This document shows positions 1 through 6,065 of a stretch of DNA of 9,102 nucleotides, piece after piece. The position numbers and the translations under genes are program-made. Below the pieces are notes generated by a model that did no database searches, was not told the DNA's origin, and worked only from the letters and a program-made list of their open reading frames with translations. The stretch is taken from positions 1 through 9,102 of the forward strand of contig SKNP01000282.1 in NCBI GenBank assembly GCA_007120485.1, given 5' to 3'. The stretch comes from Nitriliruptoraceae bacterium (GTDB lineage Bacteria; Actinomycetota; Nitriliruptoria; Nitriliruptorales; Nitriliruptoraceae). Numbering within the stretch: the stretch's first letter is position 1; the number at the start of each line of letters is the position of its first letter.

Positions 1-1
1 G

Positions 2-319
2 GACGCGCCCCCGCCGCCGGAGCCGGAGCCGGACGACGATGGCGCCGAGGAGGACGAGGCCAGCGACGATGCCGCGGACGATGAGGCGGACGAGGCCGCG
101 GAGGACGACGCCCTGGAGGACGATGCGGTCGAAGAGGACGTGGCCGACGAGGACCTCGCCGCCGACGAGCCGGACGAGGACGAGCAGGTCGACGCTGCGG
201 CGGAAGGCGACGACGGTGGTGGCATGGCCTGGGTCTGGATCGTCCTCGCCGCCGTGGTGCTGGCAGGTGCCGGGTACCTCGTGCAGCGCCGGAGCGTGGG
301 GGGCGACGGCGGTGCCTGA
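2..319 (+). CDS. C-terminal part of a membrane-anchored, acidic-linker envelope protein (5' truncated by window edge)
   Basis: The open frame enters from the left edge and ends at TGA 317-319, giving 105 visible residues. It starts with a short Pro/Glu stretch, then a linker of roughly 60 residues made mostly of Asp, Glu and Ala. A single hydrophobic helix follows at visible residues 75-97 (beginning MAWVWIVLAAVV), and the protein ends in a short tail with two Arg. This is the usual C-terminal layout of a Sec-exported protein whose globular domain sits outside the cell, tethered by a flexible linker and one membrane anchor. The functional domain lies outside the window, so the family cannot be read. 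CopC-like and YcnI-like (DUF1775) copper proteins of actinobacteria have this architecture, and the next gene would fit that context, but this is a guess. The stop overlaps the next start by 8 bases, which implies co-transcription. Confidence 0.75.
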   Translation, partial: DAPPPPEPEPDDDGAEEDEASDDAADDEADEAAEDDALEDDAVEEDVADEDLAADEPDEDEQVDAAAEGDDGGGMAWVWIVLAAVVLAGAGYLVQRRSVGGDGGA

Positions 320-1382
320 TGCTGTCACCGCGAGCCGTCACCGGTCGCTCGTCGCTCGGTGGGCGACGATCCTGCTGGGCGCGTTCGCTGCGGTCCTGTT
401 GGTGCCCGCGCCGGCGCTGGCCGACCCACCGGGCCCGACGCACTACCGCTCGAGCGTGACGGCGGTCGAGGGGCCCGACGATGCAGCGGCGGCGATCGAC
501 GCCGAGGTCATCGGCGGGGACGCCTACCTCACGCTGCGGGTACCGGCGGGCACGACCGTCGAGGTCCCCGGCTACGACGACGAGCCGTACCTGCGGTTCG
601 ACGCGAACGGCACGGTCGCGGTCAACCAGCGGTCCCCGGCTCGGTGGCTCAACGACGCCCGCTACGGCGCAGCGGACGTGGACGTGCCGGCCGACGCGGA
701 CGCGGAGGCGCCACCGGCGTGGGAGGTCGTGGCCAGCGGCGGGGAGTACTCCTGGCACGACCACCGCATCCACTTCATGTCACCCGGGCTGCCACCGGGT
801 GTCGATCCGGCGGTCGACGCCGCCCAGCCCGTCCTGGACTGGGCCATCCCGATGGCGGTGGACGGCCAGGACGTCGAGGTGGTGGGGGAACTCGTGTGGC
901 ACCCCGGACCGTCCCCGGTCTGGCCGGGGCTGGCGGCCGCGGTCGCGCTGCTGGGCGGGATCGGTCTGGCCAGGTCCGGACGCGCCCTGGTCCCGGCGTT
1001 GGTGGGCGCGGCGCTGCTCAGCGGTGCGCTGGGGATCGCCACGACGTGGTCGCTGCCGACCGGCGCCGACATCGAGCCGGCGCTGCTGGTGCTGCCCGGG
1101 ACGCTGCTCGCCGTCCTGGCGGCGGCCTGGGCGTCACGCCGCCAACATCCGGCCCGTGCCCGCTGGTTGGTCGCCGCGGCCGGCATCCCGGCGGTGGTGT
1201 GGGGCCTGGTCCAGGTCGGGGCGTTGACCCGTCCGATCGTGCCGGGGCCGGTGCCGGTGGAGGTGGTGCGCGCCTCGGTCGCCCTGGTGCTCGCGGCTGG
1301 CGTGGCGGCCGTGATCGTCGGTGCCCGGGCCCTCCTCGACGTCACCCGAGCGTCCGACGAGGTGGGCGAGAGCTCCAGCTGA
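312..1382 (+). CDS. Conserved actinobacterial membrane protein, signal peptide plus extracytoplasmic domain plus five helices, function unknown
   Basis: The protein has 356 residues from GTG 312, which has a G-rich stretch just upstream. The frame stays open further upstream, but that part lies inside the preceding gene and reads as an Arg/Thr/Pro-rich shadow. From the GTG there is a good signal peptide: Arg residues, a hydrophobic core at about 18-31, and APALA before Asp38 as the likely cleavage site. A hydrophilic extracytoplasmic domain runs to about residue 200. It contains a YLRF-NG-V segment, a SPARWLNDARYG segment and a WHDHRIHFM motif at residues 148-156. Five hydrophobic helices follow at roughly 203-222, 225-245, 256-275, 284-305 and 316-340. 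I recall similar unnamed proteins in actinobacteria next to CopC or YcnI-type genes. Three His and one Met close together could bind a metal, which is inference. The 8-base overlap with the upstream gene suggests the two act together. Confidence 0.85.
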   Translation: MPDAVTASRHRSLVARWATILLGAFAAVLLVPAPALADPPGPTHYRSSVTAVEGPDDAAAAIDAEVIGGDAYLTLRVPAGTTVEVPGYDDEPYLRFDANGTVAVNQRSPARWLNDARYGAADVDVPADADAEAPPAWEVVASGGEYSWHDHRIHFMSPGLPPGVDPAVDAAQPVLDWAIPMAVDGQDVEVVGELVWHPGPSPVWPGLAAAVALLGGIGLARSGRALVPALVGAALLSGALGIATTWSLPTGADIEPALLVLPGTLLAVLAAAWASRRQHPARARWLVAAAGIPAVVWGLVQVGALTRPIVPGPVPVEVVRASVALVLAAGVAAVIVGARALLDVTRASDEVGESSS

Positions 1383-1421
1383 GCTGCGGCGAACCCGAGG
1401 GCACCTCGTACCCCGGCTCGA

Positions 1422-3176
1422 TCAGTCTTCGTCCTCGTCCTCGTCCTCGTCGTCTTCGTCGTCGTCTTCGTCCTCGTCGTCATCCGGTTCCGGTTCGGGT
1501 TCCGGTTCGGGTTCGGGCTCGGGTTCAGGCTCCGGTTGGGGCTCCGGGCCACGGGAGATGACGATCGTGACGAACTGCCCGACCGGCAGACGGGTCCCCG
1601 GGTCGGGGTCCTGCGAGATGACGTCGCCTTCGACGACCACGTCGGAGTAGTCCCGCTCGATGTCGGGGACGAGTCCGCGGTCCTCGATCAGCTCGATGGC
1701 GTCCTGTTCGGAGCGGTTGACCACCGGGGGGACGGTGGCTTCCTCGACCCCACGGCTGATCAGCAGGTCGACCGACGATCCGGTCCCGACCTCCTCACCG
1801 CCCGGCGGGTCGCTGGAGATGATCCGGCCCTCCTCGACGTCCTCGTCGAACCGGCGGTCGACGTTGCCGACGTTGAGGTCGGCGTCGCGCAGTGCGGCCC
1901 GGGCCTCGTCCTCGGTCAGTCCCTCGAGGTCGGGGACCTCCGTGACGTCGGGTCCGGCCGAGACCGTCAGGTCGACCGTGCTGCCTTCCTCGGCGTCGGT
2001 GCCCGGTGCCGGGTCCTGCTCCATGACGCGGCCGGCATCGAACTCGTCGCTCGGCTCCTCCACGATGTTGCCGACGACGAACCCGTCACGTTCGAGCAGG
2101 TCGATGGCGACGTCCTGCGGCTGGTTGATGACGTCGGTGACCGGCAGGAGGAGGATCTCCTCGTCGCCGTTGCTCAGCAACGCGGCGAGGGCGATGCCGC
2201 CACCGATCAACGCGGCCAGCGCCAGCAGCGACAGCAGGACCCACAACACCCCCCGTCGGCGGCGTTGTTCCTCATGGCTGCGGACGGCGCGGGTCGCCGG
2301 GTCGGGTTGCAACAGGGCGGTGTCGTCGGCGGTGAGGACCGCGGGTGCGGCGACCGGTTGACCGACCCGGGCGCTGACGACATCGTCGCGCATCTCGGCC
2401 GCATGCCCGTAGCGGTTGGCTGGGTTCTTCGCCAACGCACGCATCGTGATCGCTTCGGCGGCCGGCGAGAGCGACGGTTCGAGTTCGCGCGGGGGCCGGG
2501 GAGCTTCCTGCACGTGCTGGTAGGCGATCGTGACCGGGGAGTCGCCCTGGAACGGCGGGGTGCCGACCAGCGCCTCGTAGAGCACCACACCGAGCGAGTA
2601 GAGGTCGCTGCGGGTATCGACGTCCAGTCCCTGTGCCTGTTCGGGCGAGAGGTAGGCGGCGGTCCCGAGCACGGCGGCGGTGCGGGTGACGGTCTGGTTG
2701 TCGACCGTGCGGGCGATCCCGAAGTCGGTGACCTTCACCGAGCCGTCGTCCGACAGCAGGATGTTTGCCGGCTTGATGTCGCGGTGGACCAGGCCGCGGT
2801 CGTGGGCGTAGGCCAGCGCGGCGCAGACGTCGGCGACGACCTCCAGCGCGCGATCCTCGGTGAGGCCGCCGGCAGCGATCGCCTCCTGGAGGGAACGTCC
2901 CTCGACCAGCTCCATCACGATGAACGGCTGACCGTGGTCGGTGCCGGTGTCGTACACCGCAACCAGGTTCGGGTGGTTGAGGCGGGCCACGTGACGCGCC
3001 TCGTCCTGGAACCGTCGGACGAACGCCTCGTCCTCGTGGAACCGCTCGAGCAGGAGCTTGACCGCCACCTCGCGACCGAGGGTGTGATCGTGTGCTGCGA
3101 ACACCTCGGCCATGCCACCCCGGCCGAGCGGTCGTTGCAGCTCGTACCGGCTGGCGAGGGTCCGTCCTTCGCTCAC
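1422..3176 (-). CDS. pknB: Serine/threonine protein kinase PknB with extracellular PASTA domains
   Basis: This 584-residue transmembrane kinase senses the wall and phosphorylates envelope and division proteins. The kinase domain spans about 10-270: glycine loop GRGGMAEVF at 18-26, VAVK with Lys40, catalytic HRDIKPAN from His131 (Asp133), DFG at 151-153, and activation-loop Thr164 and Thr166, which line up with the autophosphorylated pair of mycobacterial PknB. SPEQ at 177-180 closes the loop. A juxtamembrane segment ends in an Arg cluster, followed by one helix at about 309-335. Outside the membrane come three PASTA repeats (about 345-408, 412-476, 481-543), whereas mycobacterial PknB has four. 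The protein then continues with a Pro-Glu repeat (545-564) and an almost pure Asp/Glu tail (565-584), which is unusual because PASTA domains normally end the protein. The GTG start is supported by GGAGG five bases upstream. It is last in the operon, 88 bases after pbpA. Confidence 0.96.
   Translation of the reverse strand: MSEGRTLASRYELQRPLGRGGMAEVFAAHDHTLGREVAVKLLLERFHEDEAFVRRFQDEARHVARLNHPNLVAVYDTGTDHGQPFIVMELVEGRSLQEAIAAGGLTEDRALEVVADVCAALAYAHDRGLVHRDIKPANILLSDDGSVKVTDFGIARTVDNQTVTRTAAVLGTAAYLSPEQAQGLDVDTRSDLYSLGVVLYEALVGTPPFQGDSPVTIAYQHVQEAPRPPRELEPSLSPAAEAITMRALAKNPANRYGHAAEMRDDVVSARVGQPVAAPAVLTADDTALLQPDPATRAVRSHEEQRRRRGVLWVLLSLLALAALIGGGIALAALLSNGDEEILLLPVTDVINQPQDVAIDLLERDGFVVGNIVEEPSDEFDAGRVMEQDPAPGTDAEEGSTVDLTVSAGPDVTEVPDLEGLTEDEARAALRDADLNVGNVDRRFDEDVEEGRIISSDPPGGEEVGTGSSVDLLISRGVEEATVPPVVNRSEQDAIELIEDRGLVPDIERDYSDVVVEGDVISQDPDPGTRLPVGQFVTIVISRGPEPQPEPEPEPEPEPEPEPEPDDDEDEDDDEDDEDEDEDED
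1425..1544 (-). repeat. Low-complexity coding tract: Glu-Pro repeat (1485-1544) followed by Asp/Glu run (1425-1484)
   Basis: The last 40 codons of pknB are two simple tracts. On the plus strand, 1485-1544 is built from GGTTCC/GGTTCG/GGCTCG-type hexamers encoding Glu-Pro pairs, with one Gln-Pro. The stretch 1425-1484 is built from TCG/TCC/TTC triplets encoding Asp and Glu only. The codons vary (GAC/GAT, GAG/GAA), so the tract is not a perfect microsatellite. Its periodicity still makes length change by slippage plausible, and in-frame changes would alter only the length of the tail. Confidence 0.85.
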
Positions 3177-3181
3177 GTGTG

Positions 3182-3186
3182 CCTCC
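3182..3186 (-). promoter_or_regulatory. Ribosome binding site of pknB
   Basis: GGAGG on the minus strand lies five bases before the GTG start at 3176. It fixes this codon as the start, in agreement with the kinase domain beginning right after it. A 7-bp hairpin ends one base upstream of this site, so access for the ribosome could be affected by folding. Confidence 0.75.
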
Positions 3187-3187
3187 G

Positions 3188-3208
3188 CGGTCCGTGGGTT
3201 GCGGACCG
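3188..3208 (-). promoter_or_regulatory. Perfect inverted repeat in the pknB leader, abutting its ribosome binding site
   Basis: CGGTCCG at 3188-3194 and CGGACCG at 3202-3208 are exact inverted repeats around a 7-base loop. In the minus-strand transcript this gives a 7-bp, five-GC stem directly before GGAGG, with a single base between. It is the main structured element in the 88-base gap between pbpA and pknB, the only sizeable gap in the operon. It could modulate pknB translation, mark an mRNA processing site, bind a dimeric regulator, or be chance in GC-rich DNA. There is no T-tract, so it is not a standard intrinsic terminator. Confidence 0.45.
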
Positions 3209-3264
3209 GTCGTCGCCTTCCGGTGTCGGTCGGATCGGGGTCCGGCGTCGGAGCCTACAAGCGC

Positions 3265-4716
3265 TCATCCATCGTCCCGGAGCGCTGCTTGCATCACGGC
3301 GCGGGCGACCGGGGCGGCCACCTGCCCGCCCGTGGCGTCCTCGCCGGCGTCCGGGAGGACCACCGCGACCGCGACGTCGTTGCCGGCGAAGCCGATGAAC
3401 CAGGCGTTGGGGGTCTGGCCGGTCTGCGCCGTGCCGGTCTTGCCGCCGACGGTGACCCCGTCGATGCGGGCGCTGGTGCCGGTCCCGGACTCGACCGCAT
3501 CGATCAGCATCGAGCGCAGCTGGTCGGCCGTGCGAGGCGAGACGGGCCGCCCATCCCCGGCCGGGTCGTTCCACAGGCCTTCGTCCGGCCCACCGATCGT
3601 CTGGCCGTCGGGGTCACGGATGTTGGCGACGAGGTGGGGTCGCGGCAGCTGTCCCCCGTTGGAGATGGCGGCGGCGAGCAGGGCCATCTGCATCGGGGTG
3701 GCCCGGACGTCGCGCTGCCCGATAGCGCTCTGCGCGGTCGAGGGGGTGTCCAGCTCGTCGGGGAACACGCTGCGGGTGACCCCCAGCTCGTAGGGCGGGG
3801 CATCGTTGAAGCCGAACCGTTCGGCCTGTTCACGCAGTGCATCGTCACCGAGGTCGACCCCGAGCCGCGCGAAGACGGTGTTACACGAGACCGCCATGGC
3901 ATCGCTCAGGCTGATCTCGTCCCCATCGGCACAGCGCCCGCCGCCGAAGTTGCCGATGTTGGCCTCGGTCTGGGGCACGTCGTAGACGCCTTCGTCCGGG
4001 AACATCTCCCCCGGTTCGAGCCCGGCCTCGAGCGCGGCGGCGGCGGTGACCACCTTGAACGCCGAACCGGGGGCGTAGGTCTCCGCGATCGTGCGGTCCA
4101 GCAGCGGTCGGTCGGGATCGTCCTGCAAGGGCGTCCAGGCCTCGTTGATGTCGGCCGTGTCGATGCTCGACAGTGGGTTCGGGTCAAACGTCGGGTTGCT
4201 GTAGGCAGCCAGCACGCCGCCGGTGGTCGGATCGATCGCGACGACCGCCCCTCGGCGGCCGTCCAGCGCGTCGCGGGCGGCGGCCTGAGCCCGCCCGTCG
4301 ATGGTCAGCTCCACCGCGTTGCCGGGTCGGTCCATCCCGCCGAGCAGCTGTGCGAGGTTCTGCGAGAGCACCTCCGCCGGCCGGCCGGTGAGCTCCTCGT
4401 TGAGCGCCTGCTCGAGGCCGGACCGCTGCAGCAGCACCGAGTAGTAGCCGGTGATGTGCGCGTACAGCTGCCCCTCGGGGTAGGTGCGTTGGTACCGCAG
4501 CGTCTCGTCGCCGGACTCCACGCTGCGGGCGATGGCCTGCTCCCCGACCACGATGGGCCCACGCTCGATCGCGTACTCCTGGATGATCAGGCGTCGGTTG
4601 GCCGGGTGGGTGGACAGGTCGTCGGCCTGCAACAGCGCGATCACGTTGAGGTTGACGAACAGCGCAGCGAACAGCACCAGGACGGCCAACGCCAGGCGGG
4701 TGATCTGGCGGCTCAT
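3265..4716 (-). CDS. pbpA: Class B penicillin-binding protein PbpA (peptidoglycan D,D-transpeptidase)
   Basis: This 483-residue protein cross-links peptidoglycan stem peptides outside the membrane and is the expected partner of the SEDS glycosyltransferase encoded just upstream. It has a short cytoplasmic N-terminus, one membrane anchor at about 7-30, and a linker domain carrying the typical RRLIIQEYAIERG-type motif near residue 41. The transpeptidase domain occupies roughly 130-480. All three active-site motifs are present: Ser218-x-x-Lys221 in YAPGSAFK, Ser277-Cys-Asn279, and Lys426-Thr-Gly428. There are only two cysteines, Cys262 and Cys278, both extracytoplasmic and flanking the SxN region, so a disulfide is possible. 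The length matches actinobacterial PbpA, which lacks C-terminal PASTA domains. The ATG shares four bases with the rodA stop and has GGAAGG seven bases upstream, implying translational coupling. Confidence 0.96.
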   Translation of the reverse strand: MSRQITRLALAVLVLFAALFVNLNVIALLQADDLSTHPANRRLIIQEYAIERGPIVVGEQAIARSVESGDETLRYQRTYPEGQLYAHITGYYSVLLQRSGLEQALNEELTGRPAEVLSQNLAQLLGGMDRPGNAVELTIDGRAQAAARDALDGRRGAVVAIDPTTGGVLAAYSNPTFDPNPLSSIDTADINEAWTPLQDDPDRPLLDRTIAETYAPGSAFKVVTAAAALEAGLEPGEMFPDEGVYDVPQTEANIGNFGGGRCADGDEISLSDAMAVSCNTVFARLGVDLGDDALREQAERFGFNDAPPYELGVTRSVFPDELDTPSTAQSAIGQRDVRATPMQMALLAAAISNGGQLPRPHLVANIRDPDGQTIGGPDEGLWNDPAGDGRPVSPRTADQLRSMLIDAVESGTGTSARIDGVTVGGKTGTAQTGQTPNAWFIGFAGNDVAVAVVLPDAGEDATGGQVAAPVARAVMQAALRDDG

Positions 4717-6065
4717 GACGCGGCCTTCCGCGACGGCTTCGCGCTGACCGGCGCGAGGGCGCTGCGGCGGGAGTCGTCGCTGATGCGCAACAGCAGCGCG
4801 ACGATGAGGTAGTTGGACAGCAGCGACGACCCGCCGTACGACACGAACGGCAGCGTGATCCCGGTCAGCGGCACCAGCCGGGTCAGCCCCCCGACGATGA
4901 CGAAGGTCTGGAACGCCAGCAGCGTGGTCAGCCCGGTGGCCAGCAGGGTGCTGAACTCGTCCTTGGCGGTCTGCGCGATCCGGTAACCCCGGAAGATCAT
5001 CACCAGGAAGAGCAGGAGCACCGCAGTGGCGCCGAGCAGCCCGAGCTCCTCGCCGATGACCGTGAAGATCGCGTCCGTGGCGGAGAACGGCACGTCCTGC
5101 GGCCGCCCCTGGCCGAGTCCGGTCCCGGTGACTCCGCCCGTGCCGAACGCGAACAGGCTCTGGGCCAACTGGTAGCCGGTGTCGCCGACGTCAGCCCAGG
5201 GATCCAGCCAGATCCGTACCCGGATCCGGACGTGGCCGAACAGGTTGTAGACGAGGAAGGAGCCGGCAGCGAAGAACGCCGCGCCCACCACCGGGTAGGC
5301 GAGCCGTCCCGTCGCGACGTACAGCAGCGCGACGAACGTCCCGAAGAACAGCAACGCCGAACCGAGGTCGCGCAGGCCCGCCATGATCACCAGCGCGAGG
5401 ACGACGGCGACCAGCACCGGGGCCAGGTGTCGGGCCGCCGGCAGCAGGATCGGTCCGACCCGCTGGGTGGCGACCGACAGCAGGGCCCGGTTCCGTTCCA
5501 GGTAGGCCGCCAGGAAGATCACCATCGACAGCTTGGCGAGTTCACCCGGCTGGAACCGCATCCCGAACAGGTCGATCCACAGCTGTGCGCCGTTGATGAT
5601 CCCGGCGGTCAGTCCGGGGACCAAGGGCATGAGCAGGAGCACCAGGGTCAGCAGCCCGAAGGTGTACTGCAGCCGGGCGAGTTCACGGATCCGGCGGACG
5701 AACAGCAGCGTCGCGCACAGCAGACCGACCGCGACGGCGGTCCACACCGTCTGCGTGGCCGCGAGGTCGCTACCGGTCGCCATGTCGACGCGGCGGACGA
5801 ACACCAGCCCGAGCCCGTTGAGCAGGAACGCGATGGGCAACAGCGTCGGGTCGGCGTGCGGGGCAGCGCCGCGGACGGCGAGGTGGGCGACGATGGCGAT
5901 GACCGCGAGGGCGAGTCCGGTGACGACCGCCGCCGGGGGAAGGTCGGGAGCTTCGGACCAGCCCAGCAGGATGGCGGCGAACGCGGTGATGATCACCGCG
6001 CCGGTCAGCAGTCGCGCTTCGCGCGTCCGGGGCGCATCAGCGGTCCCGCCCGAGCCGCCGCTCAC
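4713..6065 (-). CDS. rodA: SEDS-family peptidoglycan glycosyltransferase RodA (FtsW/RodA/SpoVE family)
   Basis: This 450-residue polytopic membrane protein polymerises lipid II into glycan strands in elongation complexes, paired with a class B PBP. About ten or more hydrophobic helices fill residues 18-425. Family marks include QPGELAK at 172-178 (QPSELAK in many relatives), RDLGSALLFF at 232-241, the extracytoplasmic loop LDPWAD at 287-292 followed by GYQLAQSLFAFGTGG, TDAIF...GEELG at 330-342, and PLTGITLPFVSYGGSS at 399-414. By comparison with other RodA proteins the catalytic Asp should lie in the LDPWAD loop. The frame stays open to 6257 but that extension lies inside pstP. GTG 6065 overlaps the pstP stop by four bases and gives a normal N-terminus. 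Only a weak purine stretch precedes it, so coupling to pstP translation is likely. FtsW is the alternative, but the neighbours point to RodA. Confidence 0.95.
   Translation of the reverse strand: MSGGSGGTADAPRTREARLLTGAVIITAFAAILLGWSEAPDLPPAAVVTGLALAVIAIVAHLAVRGAAPHADPTLLPIAFLLNGLGLVFVRRVDMATGSDLAATQTVWTAVAVGLLCATLLFVRRIRELARLQYTFGLLTLVLLLMPLVPGLTAGIINGAQLWIDLFGMRFQPGELAKLSMVIFLAAYLERNRALLSVATQRVGPILLPAARHLAPVLVAVVLALVIMAGLRDLGSALLFFGTFVALLYVATGRLAYPVVGAAFFAAGSFLVYNLFGHVRIRVRIWLDPWADVGDTGYQLAQSLFAFGTGGVTGTGLGQGRPQDVPFSATDAIFTVIGEELGLLGATAVLLLFLVMIFRGYRIAQTAKDEFSTLLATGLTTLLAFQTFVIVGGLTRLVPLTGITLPFVSYGGSSLLSNYLIVALLLRISDDSRRSALAPVSAKPSRKAAS

Noticed and set aside
39..311. Upstream extension of the 312-1382 membrane protein to ATG 39
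   Set aside because: The extension is Arg/Thr/Pro-rich noise overlapping the acidic-linker gene in another frame, and it would bury the clear signal peptide that starts at GTG 312.
1371..1408. Short inverted repeats near the end of the plus-strand membrane protein as a terminator
   Set aside because: Arms are only five bases (AGCTC/GAGCT and CGAGG/CCTCG) with no following T-tract, which is expected by chance in such GC-rich DNA.
1536..4812. Long plus-strand open frames opposite pknB and pbpA (up to 620 residues)
   Set aside because: These are mirror frames caused by high GC third positions. They lack coherent domains and repeat Gly/Arg/Val/Asp-rich composition, while the minus strand carries complete kinase and transpeptidase motifs.
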